NCBI GenBank assembly: GCA_020722765.1
Contig: DYKD01000025.1
Span: 1 to 40,478, forward strand
Reading direction: 5' to 3'
Source of the DNA: Brevinema andersonii
GTDB lineage: Bacteria; Spirochaetota; DYKD01
DNA: 40,478 bases
Every line of letters starts with the position of its first letter. The stretch's first letter is position 1. Of the stretch, positions 13,939-22,723 are shown in pieces. The translations under genes and the position numbers were made by a program. The notes beneath the pieces are model-generated. The model worked only from the letters and a program-made list of their open reading frames with translations, was not told where the DNA came from and made no database searches.

Positions 13939-14955
13939 ATGTCGAAGAAAGTGAATGTGGCAGTAGTGGGCGCAACGGGCGCTGTTGGTGAGGAGATGCT
14001 CCTGACCCTGAAAAAAAGAAATTTTCCCATTGACAATCTCTACCTCATGGCTTCTTCCCGTTCTGCTGGAAAAAAGATGATGTATGCTGGGAAAGAATAT
14101 GTCGTTGAAGAATTGAACGAGAAAGCTTTTGAAGGTAAGAATATCAAGATAGCTCTCTTCTCTGCGGGTGCAGACAGATCCAAACAGTTTGCCAAATATG
14201 CAGTCAATGCAGGAGCTGTAGTTATTGATAACAGTTCTGCATTTAGAATGGATCCTGAAATTCCTCTTGTCGTTCCTGAAGTGAATCCTCATGCCATAAA
14301 GAATCATAAAGGGATAATCGCTAATCCGAATTGCTCAACAATTATCATGGTTGTGGCTCTCCAACCTCTTCATAAAGTTTCACGCATCAAGAGAGTGATC
14401 GTGTCCACTTATCAGGCTGCATCGGGTGCAGGCGCACAAGCTATGACTGAGTGTAATGAACAGACCCGCTCAGTCCTTGATGGGAAACCTGTCAAGGTTG
14501 AAAAATTTGCACATCAGCTTGCGTTCAATCTGATTCCTCATATTGATGTCTTCCAGGATAATGCTTATACAAAGGAAGAGATGAAGATGGTTTATGAGAC
14601 GCGTAAGATCATGGAAGATGCAGAGATACAGGTTGCTCCCACTTGCATCCGTGTTCCTGTTAAGCGCGCTCATTCTGAATCCATCAACATCGAATTTGCT
14701 GGTAAAAAGATTTCACCGCAGGAAGCTCGGGAAATCCTTTCCAAAGCTCCTGGCGTGACTGTGCAGGATGACCCTTCAAAGAAAATCTATCCTATGCCTT
14801 GGTTCTCTTCTGGTGAAGATAATGTTTTTGTTGGACGTATCCGTGATGATATCTCCATCCCCAATGGCTTGGCAATGTGGGTTGTGGGAGATCAGATTCT
14901 CAAGGGTGCAGCTTTGAATGCTATCCAAATTGCAGAAAAAGTGATAGAGATGTAA
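13939..14955 (+). CDS. asd: Aspartate-semialdehyde dehydrogenase
   Basis: Reduces aspartyl phosphate to aspartate semialdehyde, feeding lysine, diaminopimelate (cell wall), threonine and methionine synthesis. The N-terminal VAVVGATGAVGEEML is the NADP-binding motif. The catalytic cysteine is in NPNCSTI near residue 131, and RVPVKRAHSE near 238 carries the substrate-binding basic residues. Length, 338 residues, is normal. AGGAG lies eight bases before the ATG. It is co-transcribed with leuB, an arrangement (leuB-asd) known from other bacteria. Confidence 0.95.
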   Translation: MSKKVNVAVVGATGAVGEEMLLTLKKRNFPIDNLYLMASSRSAGKKMMYAGKEYVVEELNEKAFEGKNIKIALFSAGADRSKQFAKYAVNAGAVVIDNSSAFRMDPEIPLVVPEVNPHAIKNHKGIIANPNCSTIIMVVALQPLHKVSRIKRVIVSTYQAASGAGAQAMTECNEQTRSVLDGKPVKVEKFAHQLAFNLIPHIDVFQDNAYTKEEMKMVYETRKIMEDAEIQVAPTCIRVPVKRAHSESINIEFAGKKISPQEAREILSKAPGVTVQDDPSKKIYPMPWFSSGEDNVFVGRIRDDISIPNGLAMWVVGDQILKGAALNAIQIAEKVIEM

Positions 14956-14958
14956 TCG

Positions 14959-17373
14959 ATGAAAAAAAAAAAAGAAGGCGCACTTCCATCAAGCCATTTT
15001 AAAATAGATGATTTGACACTTATAAAAAAGAAGTATGATTGGCCGATGTATATCGGTTTTTTCATCATTTCGGTGGTTGTCTTAGCGTTCCAAACAGTCA
15101 TCAACCGTATGTTCTCCCTCATGTTCTGGTATCATTTTGCCTTTATGATCATTTCTGTAGCCATGTTTGGTATCGGACTGGGAGGCCTTCTTGTCTATTT
15201 CATCAACCGTTTCCTAAAGAATCAGGTTCCACTTGTTTTAGCTATCCTGTCAGTTTTGCTTGCTTTTTTTCTTCCTATAAGTCTTATGGAAGTTAATGTC
15301 ATTCCTCTCAATATGGATCTTTTAGGAAAGGATCCTCTTCATACAAAATATTTTGTCCAATTTTTCCTTACCCTTTCAGTCCCTTTTATCATTTCAGGTT
15401 TTGTCTTTTCTTATGTCTTCACAAATTTTAAGCTTGATATAAACCGTGTCTATTTCTTCGATCTCTTTGGTGGTGGAATCGGTGCCATTGCAGTCCTGTT
15501 TCTTTTTCCTCATCGTGGACCCTTCATGTCTGCTTACGTGCTTTCTGCCTTAGCCTTGTTAGCGGCTTCTTCTTTCCTTTTTAAACGTTGGAAAGTGGTG
15601 GCCATTATACTTTTCCCTCTTTTGCTTTTGGGTAATCATCTCTTCTTTTTTGATAGACTTTCACATGCTGAAGTGCGTGTCAGCAAAGGGAAAAACAGGG
15701 TAGAGTATTCAAAAAATGCAGGCTTGTCAAAAGACCTTGAAAAACAGTATGGTCCGCGTATCTTTAAGGGTTGGGATAATTTTGGTTTTGTGGCTGTTCA
15801 CCAATCCAGTGAAAAGGTGCTTCTCTGCACTGCAGACTATTCCTGTTATACTTATTTTCTGAAAGTAAACAAGAAATCGCATTATTTTGAATATCCTGAA
15901 TATGGGGATCACTTCTATCCTTATGTCGTGAAGAAACGGCCTGGTACAGTCGGGATTATTGGTGTAGGCGCTGGTAAAGACGTGCTTATGACCCTGAATA
16001 ATGGGGGCAAGGAAGTATATGGTGCTGAATTTAACGGCACTGTATTTAATCTCTATCATGACAAATACGCGGATTTCATTGCGAATATCTCGCGATTGTC
16101 CAATGTCCATACAGTGAAGGAAGAAGGACGTTTTTTCATACGTTCGAAAAACAGAAAGTATGATCTTCTTGTTTTTGACAATGCTGTTGCACAAACCGCA
16201 GTCTCTTCTGGAGCTTTCACTATAGCAGAGAGCTATCTTTATACTGTTGAAGCTATGATGGATTATATCAGCCATCTAAAAAATGGGGGTGTGATCTATT
16301 TTTCAAATCCTTATGTGGATTCTCACAGGTTTGTAACTGTCATTCGCGAAGCATATAAGAAGATGAGACGAGATGTAGAATTTGAAACATCAGTATTCAT
16401 TGTAGATAACCTAAATGACAAGTATAGGAAGTGCAAGGTTTTGATCAAGAATGGCGGTTTCTCAGAAGATGATGTCGCAAAGCTTGTCGCTTTTTCGGAA
16501 AAGTCTGGAGCAAAACTTCTCTATGCACCAGGAAAAGAGACGAAGTCGTATGAAGAGAAGCTTATCAAGACCAAAGATATTGAGAAAGAATATGAGGATT
16601 CACCTTCTGAAATCCGGCCTTCCCGTGATGATTGGCCATTTTTTACACAACGGGTGAAGCCACGTATGAAAGAGTTGAATGCTGCTGCATGGAATGTGAA
16701 GGTCTATTATCCTGAGCCATTTCTTATGCTGAAGCAGGCTACAAAACAAGTAGGACTGTTTTCCATCCTCTTCCTGATTGTTCCTTTGATTTTCTTGAAT
16801 CTCCGCGGTTTCAAGGAGATGAACAATAAGATCGGGAGCATGCTCTATTTCTGTTCCTTAGGACTTGGGTTCATGTTTTTGGAAATTGTCTATATGCAGA
16901 AATTCCAACTCATACTTGGTCATCCTGTTTATGCTTTTGCAGTAGTGCTTGGTGGGTTGCTTATGAGCACTGGTGCAGGAAGCCTTTTTTCAGACAAGAT
17001 AAAAGATCCGTATTCTGCCATGAAAACAGGATTAGCAGGTATATCTGTAGCAGTTGTGCTTTCGTTCCTGTTCCTGAACTTTTTAGGCTCATCAGTTGTT
17101 GGGTTTTCATTCCCAATACGCATACTGATTACTATTTTTTTTGTCTCGCTTTCAGGTTTTTTTATGGGGTTCATGATGCCCGCAGGAATACGCGCTGTAG
17201 CCAAAGTGGAATCTTCAATACCATGGATGTGGTCACTTAACAGTGTCTTTTCGGTTGTAGCAAGCTTCTTGGCCATTTACATATCCATATTATTCGGGTT
17301 TACAGTGGTCATGTTGTTTGCAATTGGTGTTTATGCTCTTGGTTCACTAGCTCTCCTGCTGAGAAAAAACTGA
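14959..17373 (+). CDS. Membrane protein with spermidine-synthase-like domain
   Basis: An 804-residue protein in three parts: about six to seven membrane helices (residues 35-235), a soluble methyltransferase-fold domain of the polyamine aminopropyltransferase (SpeE) type (about 245-560), and seven or more C-terminal helices (about 575-800). The SAM-binding loop is VGIIGVGAGKDVLM near 332. The acidic stretch LLVFDNAVAQ takes the place of the usual catalytic D.(Y/F)D region. Comparable membrane-flanked SpeE-like proteins are widespread, but their product is not established, so the name should stay generic. It begins 3 bp after asd. Codons 2-5 are a run of twelve A, an obvious slippage site. No strong ribosome binding site is visible, so coupling to asd is likely. 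Confidence 0.82.
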   Translation: MKKKKEGALPSSHFKIDDLTLIKKKYDWPMYIGFFIISVVVLAFQTVINRMFSLMFWYHFAFMIISVAMFGIGLGGLLVYFINRFLKNQVPLVLAILSVLLAFFLPISLMEVNVIPLNMDLLGKDPLHTKYFVQFFLTLSVPFIISGFVFSYVFTNFKLDINRVYFFDLFGGGIGAIAVLFLFPHRGPFMSAYVLSALALLAASSFLFKRWKVVAIILFPLLLLGNHLFFFDRLSHAEVRVSKGKNRVEYSKNAGLSKDLEKQYGPRIFKGWDNFGFVAVHQSSEKVLLCTADYSCYTYFLKVNKKSHYFEYPEYGDHFYPYVVKKRPGTVGIIGVGAGKDVLMTLNNGGKEVYGAEFNGTVFNLYHDKYADFIANISRLSNVHTVKEEGRFFIRSKNRKYDLLVFDNAVAQTAVSSGAFTIAESYLYTVEAMMDYISHLKNGGVIYFSNPYVDSHRFVTVIREAYKKMRRDVEFETSVFIVDNLNDKYRKCKVLIKNGGFSEDDVAKLVAFSEKSGAKLLYAPGKETKSYEEKLIKTKDIEKEYEDSPSEIRPSRDDWPFFTQRVKPRMKELNAAAWNVKVYYPEPFLMLKQATKQVGLFSILFLIVPLIFLNLRGFKEMNNKIGSMLYFCSLGLGFMFLEIVYMQKFQLILGHPVYAFAVVLGGLLMSTGAGSLFSDKIKDPYSAMKTGLAGISVAVVLSFLFLNFLGSSVVGFSFPIRILITIFFVSLSGFFMGFMMPAGIRAVAKVESSIPWMWSLNSVFSVVASFLAIYISILFGFTVVMLFAIGVYALGSLALLLRKN

Positions 17374-17385
17374 TTCCAGATGGAT

Positions 17386-17414
17386 TTGACATTTTATCCT
17401 GACATTCTTAAATT
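17386..17414 (+). promoter_or_regulatory. Possible promoter before the glycosyltransferase-like gene
   Basis: TTGACA 17386-17391 and TAAATT 17409-17414 are 17 bp apart in the 74-bp gap, with GGATAAGG ahead of ATG 17448. Confidence 0.45.
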
Positions 17415-17447
17415 ATAAGACAAGATCTGATAGGATAAGGTAGCCAG

Positions 17448-18245
17448 ATGACAGATTCTCAGGAGCCAGTACGGAAAATCAAAAAGTGGCATTTCATTAT
17501 TCCTTTTTTTTATGGTCAGAATCTTCATGTAAATAGGAAGGGGGGCGCACCTAAAAACAAGAAAATTGAATATCTGAGAAGCACGCTTGAATCTCTTGTA
17601 AAACATTTTCCAGATCCTGACATTCATCTTTTTGTGCGTGATGATGCCAGTAAAGAGATGGCGTCTATCTTCCCGTTTTTGGTTCATAGGCTGGAATGCC
17701 CTCCAAAAGAACTTCCTTATAGGATGCTTCTGGAAGTTTCAAAATTCAAATATAACTTTAAAAATGAAGATATTCTCATGTTCACTGAGGATGACCATAT
17801 ATTGTATATGGCTGATACTGTAAAGGAAGACATTGAGGATGCTGGAAAAGATCTTATCTTCTCACCTCACAGATGGTCCAAACTTTTCATGAAGTTCCGT
17901 ATAAAGGGAAGACCTCAATACATATTGAATGATGTGAACGGAGTTCTTGATAATATCGATGTTAAGTCACAGACACCACAGATTATTCCTTTCAGGCACA
18001 AATGGGAAATCCAGGATACCAGGAATGGCGCCTACGCGGCATGTTGGGCTATGAGGTTTTCAACATTCAAGAAAATCGACCTTTCACTCAAATCGCCTCC
18101 AGATGCATGGCTGGAATTGGGTTCTTATGCAGTGTTTGACAAGTATCCTGTCTTGAAACTTTCCCTCAAGGATAATGAGAATCCAGGTTCATTCATAGTT
18201 GATCATCTTTCAGGGTATGATTATAATAAAAGAATCCTTTTCTAG
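17448..18245 (+). CDS. Putative GT-A-fold glycosyltransferase
   Basis: A 265-residue soluble protein. The N-terminus (KKWHFIIPFFYG), the region IHLFVRDDAS and the acidic motif FTEDDHILY near residue 115 resemble a nucleotide-sugar GT-A glycosyltransferase core with a DXD-like site. The closing RNGAYAACWAMRF is reminiscent of the acceptor side in the same fold. I cannot place it in a named family, and the sugar and acceptor are unknown. It is followed 16 bp later by the photolyase gene. Confidence 0.5.
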   Translation: MTDSQEPVRKIKKWHFIIPFFYGQNLHVNRKGGAPKNKKIEYLRSTLESLVKHFPDPDIHLFVRDDASKEMASIFPFLVHRLECPPKELPYRMLLEVSKFKYNFKNEDILMFTEDDHILYMADTVKEDIEDAGKDLIFSPHRWSKLFMKFRIKGRPQYILNDVNGVLDNIDVKSQTPQIIPFRHKWEIQDTRNGAYAACWAMRFSTFKKIDLSLKSPPDAWLELGSYAVFDKYPVLKLSLKDNENPGSFIVDHLSGYDYNKRILF

Positions 18246-18261
18246 AAAGAACAGGATTGAT

Positions 18262-19628
18262 ATGAAAAACGGACTTTCTCTCTTTATTTTCAGACGGGAT
18301 TTAAGACTTGTAGATAATACAGGTCTGAATGAAGCCTTGCGTTCTTCAAGTCATGTCCTGCCTTGTTTTTTTTTAGACCCACGACAGTTAAATAATAATC
18401 CTTACAGAAGTGAATCCTCTGTAAAGTTCATGCAAGATTCTCTGGAAGATTTGTGTGGGGCTTTCAAGGGAAAAGGTGCAAGATTATATTTTTTTGACGG
18501 GTCTCCAGAGAGCCTGCTGCCAGATATGATTTCTCGTTTGAAAATAAAAGCCGTTTTTTTTAATAGGGATTATACTCCCTTCAGTTTGCAAAGGGATAAG
18601 GTATTAAAATCGATTTGTGATAGGAATGGGATTGACTGTATCATTTCAGATGATGCGCTTATAAACCCACCAGAGAAAACTGTAAAGAAAGACGGTTCTC
18701 CTTATTCCATGTTCACACCATATTTCAGGAATGCTTCTTTATTCGATGGTTCAGTTCCTATCAGGGGCAGTATGTCAAATTTTTGGACAAAGAACGTGCC
18801 AGGGACCATAAAGGATTGGCGGGTGCTCCTGAAACACGGAAAAACTACGACAATCAAGGGGGGACGGTCTGAAGGGTTGAAGCTGTTATCTAAGCTTAAT
18901 TTCCAGCAAAAATATGAGACAACAAAAGACTTGCCTGTCTTGAAGACATCTCTCCTTTCAGCACATAATAAGTTTGGCACGCTCTCAATCCGGGAAGTAT
19001 ATCATGCTATAAGAAAACGGCTTGGAGTTGGGCATCCTTTACTTAGGCAACTTTATTGGCGTGACTTTTTTACTGCCATCGCGTTTTTCTTCCCTCCTGT
19101 TTTCGGTTCTCCCTTTCATGAGAAATATTCTTCAGTCAAATGGATGGATGATTCAGACGCTTTCAAAAGGAGGTGCAGGGGGAGACAGGTTTTCCCCTTG
19201 TTGATGCGGGTATGCGGGAATTGAATGCAACAGGATTCATGCATAATAGGGTGAGGATGGTTACTGCTTCTTTCCTGGTCAAGGATATTCATATTGACTG
19301 GCGGAAAGGGGAGCAGTACTTCGCAAGCAGGCTTGTTGACTATGATCCTGCTGTAAATAATGGAAACTGGCAGTGGACCGCTTCAACAGGTTGTGACGCA
19401 CAACCATATTTCAGGATTTTCAATCCTTGGAACCAACAAGTTAAGTTTGACAAAGACTGTGAGTATGTACGGAGATGGATTCCTGAATTGCGAGAGATAC
19501 CTGTCAAGTCCATTCACAAATGGTTTAGCGAACATGGCAAGTATGATGTTTCATATCCAGCTCCTATGTGTGATCATAAGGAGGAAGCGCATAGGGCTAT
19601 TATTCTATATAAGCAGGTTTTTAATTGA
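18262..19628 (+). pseudogene. phrB: Class I deoxyribodipyrimidine photolyase, frameshifted
   Basis: A light-driven repair enzyme for cyclobutane pyrimidine dimers. The N-terminal antenna domain starts FIFRRDLRLVDNTGL. The FAD-binding domain shows TGFPLVDAGMRELNATGF, MHNRVRM, WQWTASTGCDAQPYFRIFNP and a final YVRRWIPEL. The two parts are in different frames. The switch falls in the five-G run at 19178-19182, and one more G restores RG-ETGFP and a protein of about 455 residues. ATG 18262, with AGGA upstream, is chosen over the track start at 18199. An otherwise conserved tryptophan before the frameshift is Arg (AGG) here. It is either a recently broken gene or a base-calling error. Confidence 0.85.
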
Positions 19629-20374
19629 AGAAATTTTTACTTCGGATATTTCCTTTTATAGCTTCTCTCGTTATGGCTTCTGTTTCCTATTCCGAAATAG
19701 AGGAATCCATAATACTTCCTGAAAAAGGGAATCCTAAAAAATGGGTAGTGGTGTTGTGTGGGTATACGCCTGCTGGAGACCCGTATCAGCAGTTTCCTGC
19801 GCATTTTGTTAAGAATTGGAAGATCAAGGAGCTTTCGGATAAGCATCAACTTGCATTTTATATAATCAATTCAGGGGAGTCATTTTATGACAAGAAATAT
19901 GTTGGGATTTTGGTGGATAAGATTGTTAAAAAGACAGAAAACAAGAAGGTTATTCTGATTGGTGTATCTACTGGTGTTGAAGGAATTATTAAATTGTGGA
20001 CTGGAATTGCTAAAAAAGTCAGTTGTATGATAGGAATTTCTGGAACATACGATTTGTTCAGTCTTCCAAAAGAGTCTGGGGAATATAGGATTCATGCCAA
20101 AGTCTGGGGGGCAAGAGACGAAAGATGGAAAGAGGATAATCCAGCTGATATAATGCAAAGATGCAGTCAGAGAGGGAAGACCTGTTTTTATCTCTTTTCT
20201 GAATATCATTCCATATATTATGGACAGATGAAAAGTATTTCAGAAAAGCGGTTCAATTGCATTTCCCTGATTCCTGATTTTAATGTCGGAAAAGAGATGC
20301 AACATGATTGGAATTTTTGGAAACATGAAGACCTCCTCCTAAACATAGAAAGAATATTCTCTATGTGTAGATGA
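19625..20374 (+). CDS. Secreted alpha/beta-hydrolase, esterase-like
   Basis: A 249-residue protein with an N-terminal signal peptide (KKFLLRIFPFIASLVMASVS). The strand KWVVVLCGYTPAG precedes an oxyanion-type region. GVSTGVEG near residue 118 is a GxSxG nucleophile elbow. VWGARDERWKEDNPADI and the final HDWNFWKHEDLL match the arrangement of secreted esterases, where the histidine of HDW...W is catalytic. Substrate unknown. The TTG start overlaps the photolyase stop (TTGA), so translation is coupled. No ATG start is available that would keep the signal peptide. Confidence 0.6.
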   Translation: MKKFLLRIFPFIASLVMASVSYSEIEESIILPEKGNPKKWVVVLCGYTPAGDPYQQFPAHFVKNWKIKELSDKHQLAFYIINSGESFYDKKYVGILVDKIVKKTENKKVILIGVSTGVEGIIKLWTGIAKKVSCMIGISGTYDLFSLPKESGEYRIHAKVWGARDERWKEDNPADIMQRCSQRGKTCFYLFSEYHSIYYGQMKSISEKRFNCISLIPDFNVGKEMQHDWNFWKHEDLLLNIERIFSMCR

Positions 20375-20421
20375 GGACTGTAATGATCACGTGTTATCCA
20401 TCCTTTGTCAGATGAGGGCTA

Positions 20422-20807
20422 ATGAACATTCTTCTGGCTATGACAATCTGTTTATATTCGGCTTTTAGTCTTTTTGCAGCAGAATGGACTGGAAATCCTT
20501 GGGAATGACAGTATTTGAATCCAAAAGCTCACTTTATGTTCTTTTCTGTGATGCACGCAGGTCAAACCAGCCTGTCCCTGCAGGAATCACTGTGTATGGG
20601 CCGTATGATGTGAAAAGAAATATGCTTTGGCCAATGAAAGATGAATCTATGGGTTTGCAGAAGACAATCTATCCGAAATTGACTTATTGGCCTGTGACAG
20701 AATCATTTTTCGACTTGTTTTATAATTATCATATGACAGAATTTTCCATAACACAGACAATCGGTCCGAATGCGTTTGTATGGGGCTATCTTGCAGCAAG
20801 GAAGTGA
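20422..20807 (+). pseudogene. Small secreted protein of unknown function, frameshifted
   Basis: ATG 20422, with GAGGG just upstream, opens a signal peptide (MNILLAMTICLYSAFSLFAA) that runs into a TGA after GNPWE. The adjoining frame (20484 on) continues with TVFESKSSLYVLFCDARRSN and ends at 20807. Adding one G to GGG at 20501-20503 joins them as NPWGMTVFES, about 128 residues. I recognise no family. The ending PNAFVWGYLAARK is not lipid- or membrane-like. It follows the esterase-like gene by 47 bp on the same strand. Confidence 0.6.
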
Positions 20808-20816
20808 TTGATCAGT

Positions 20817-21992
20817 TCACTTCCTGATTTTCCGTGAAAGGGAAGAGAATGTTATGGAGTTGTTATACTCGCCTTTTGTGGAAAGCTTGATGGTATGTTC
20901 ACCTTCAGGGATTCCCGCAGTATTAATGATATAATACAGGAATTTGATGGCATCAGGTTTAATTTCTGGAATTGTCAGCGTTGTATTTATTTTTGATAAT
21001 CTGTAACTGCCTTCAGGAAGTGTCATTTCCACTTTTACGTTTTTCACGGTTTTGAATGGATCCTTGTTCTGTACAAGTGCGATGATCACCGCTGTTTCTC
21101 CTGAAATTTTAAGCGGAGCTCCCAAGGAGAGATCTATCGCTTCCCCTTTGTAAATGGCACTGTTGTAAAGACCGATCTTTGATGCGAGTTTCTTTTTACT
21201 CCGTTTGTCTGAGACTGGAGGAAATTTAATGGGTCCCCACATCAGCGCATATCCAGAATCTGGAAGTCCCATTTCTGTTTTTTTGAGAGGAGCGCCATCT
21301 GTTGTAGTATAATCCCATCCAGCTGTATCCAATTTTTCAGGGTTTGCAAAAATGACACTATCGGGGGGAGCTAATCCTGCCCCTTTTAATGTGGCTTGGA
21401 ACTGTGCATAGGGGCTCAGTAAACTATCAAGTGTTATAATATAATCAGGAACATCTGTTATCCGTTGTTCAGTCATGACAACCCCTTTTCCTGCAACAAG
21501 AAAGGGCATGCTGTCATTTGGTCCGTTGAATGTGTCAAACATCAGTCTCATCCCAAGTTCACGTTCAACTGTATCCATATTCTGGATAAAATAGGAGATG
21601 ACAATGGAATCAGGTTTTTGGGAAGTATATCCGTCTTTTATTTCTATGATTTGGGTAAGCCGAACCTTGTTGATTTCCCATTCTGATGTGATTTTTGTAG
21701 GAGTCTCAGCTATAGGTTTCTTGACCGGCTTCCCATCTTTTCCCATTTTGAAGAGTTTCCCATCTATATAAACATAGACGCCATTCATGGAAGGAGCTTT
21801 CTGTTGAAGAAGAAAATGGTTGTCATCCGAAGGGAAATTAGGGTCTCCCTTGATTGTTTGAAATGATTCCAATCTCTGGTTAAAATCATTGACTGTCACT
21901 TCTATGAATTCGTTTTTTATGGTTACTCCAAAGAGAGCTACATTGAGGAGAAAAAGAAAGGAAAGTGTCATTAGATAACTTATGTTTTTCAT
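20817..21992 (-). CDS. Secreted protein of unknown function
   Basis: A 391-residue exported protein. The signal peptide is MKNISYLMTLSFLFLLNVALFG, followed by a beta-rich mature region (TIKNEFIEVTVND, GMRLMFDTFNGPNDSMPF) and a C-terminal immunoglobulin-like or CARDB-like stretch (NVKVEMTLPEGSYRLSK, GIPEGEHTIKLST). No enzyme motif is seen. ATG 21992 is preferred over the GTG one codon earlier. No ribosome binding site precedes it, and the promoter predicts a leaderless mRNA. It converges on the small broken gene at 20807 with a 9-bp gap and is divergent from rsmD. Confidence 0.75.
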   Translation of the reverse strand: MKNISYLMTLSFLFLLNVALFGVTIKNEFIEVTVNDFNQRLESFQTIKGDPNFPSDDNHFLLQQKAPSMNGVYVYIDGKLFKMGKDGKPVKKPIAETPTKITSEWEINKVRLTQIIEIKDGYTSQKPDSIVISYFIQNMDTVERELGMRLMFDTFNGPNDSMPFLVAGKGVVMTEQRITDVPDYIITLDSLLSPYAQFQATLKGAGLAPPDSVIFANPEKLDTAGWDYTTTDGAPLKKTEMGLPDSGYALMWGPIKFPPVSDKRSKKKLASKIGLYNSAIYKGEAIDLSLGAPLKISGETAVIIALVQNKDPFKTVKNVKVEMTLPEGSYRLSKINTTLTIPEIKPDAIKFLYYIINTAGIPEGEHTIKLSTKGEYNNSITFSSLSRKIRK

Positions 21993-21998
21993 CACTAT

Positions 21999-22027
21999 AT
22001 ATTAATATTTTGTGATGTAAATGTCAA
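21999..22027 (-). promoter_or_regulatory. Promoter of the 20817 gene, leaderless geometry
   Basis: TTGACA (22022-22027) and TAATAT (21999-22004) on the reverse strand are 17 bp apart. Six bases separate the -10 box from ATG 21992, the same spacing as for the HEPN gene. Confidence 0.6.
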
Positions 22028-22096
22028 GAAAAGTGTAAATGAATAGTATTCTTTGTCAAAGAAGATATTAGAACAAAAAACGGCTTATCAATTTTT

Positions 22097-22124
22097 TTGA
22101 AAGATGGAATTAATTGATTATATT
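22097..22124 (+). promoter_or_regulatory. Promoter of the rsmD-led operon
   Basis: TTGAAA 22097-22102 and TATATT 22119-22124 are 16 bp apart, about 32 bp before ATG 22157, with AAAGGA in between. It would drive the long cluster from rsmD onward. Confidence 0.45.
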
Positions 22125-22156
22125 AAAGTAGGTATGGTTTTTGCAAAGGAACCCGA

Positions 22157-22723
22157 ATGAGAATATTATCTGGAAGATTAAAAGGCCGTGTTATAGAGCT
22201 TAAAGGACCAATCAAATTTAGGCCTGCTTTGGCTATTGTCCGAAAAGCCCTTTTTGATATCATCAGGTTTGATATTTCCCCAAATCAGTATTTTCTGGAT
22301 CTGTTCGGTGGGTCAGGTTGTGTTGCTGTTGAAGCCTATAGTCGGGGCATAGACAATGTCTGGATCAATGAATTAGACCGAGGCAACTTTGGCTCTATTC
22401 TTGATAATCTAAAGCGTTTCAAGATTGATACAAATTTCAAACTTTTCAATAGGGATTTCAGGGCTGTTCTTGATTTGATTAAATCTGAAAATAGGATTTT
22501 CAATTATATCTTTGCTGCTCCGCCTTATGATGATGTTTCTTTTTATCCGGAAATCGTGCGTTTTTTCAAGGAGAATCAGAATCTGCTTGCTGATGATGGT
22601 TTTCTCATACTTGAATACAGGCGTCGTACCCCAATCGATACGGATGGATTTGAAGTCTATAAGGATAATTCCTATGGAGATACAAAACTGATGTTTCTCA
22701 GGAAGAGGTGTATCAATGCCTAA
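22157..22723 (+). CDS. rsmD: RsmD-like 16S rRNA guanine-N2 methyltransferase, altered catalytic motif
   Basis: A 188-residue SAM-dependent methyltransferase. The N-terminal MRILSGRLKGR and FRPALAIVRKALFDII match RsmD, which methylates G966 of 16S rRNA. SAM motif I is DLFGGSGCVAVEAYSRG, and motif II ends in NELDRG. The catalytic motif IV, normally (D/N)PP(Y/F), reads AAPPYDD: the acidic residue that contacts the target amine is Ala. Activity may therefore be reduced or changed. The start has AAAGGA upstream. It overlaps the next gene by 8 bp and heads the LPS/PTS gene series. Confidence 0.8.
   Translation: MRILSGRLKGRVIELKGPIKFRPALAIVRKALFDIIRFDISPNQYFLDLFGGSGCVAVEAYSRGIDNVWINELDRGNFGSILDNLKRFKIDTNFKLFNRDFRAVLDLIKSENRIFNYIFAAPPYDDVSFYPEIVRFFKENQNLLADDGFLILEYRRRTPIDTDGFEVYKDNSYGDTKLMFLRKRCINA

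Noticed and set aside
13024-14307. 427-residue reverse-strand ORF opposite leuB and asd
   Set aside because: It lies fully antisense to two clear enzymes, has low-complexity His/Ser/Ile-rich composition and shows no recognisable domain; it is a codon shadow.
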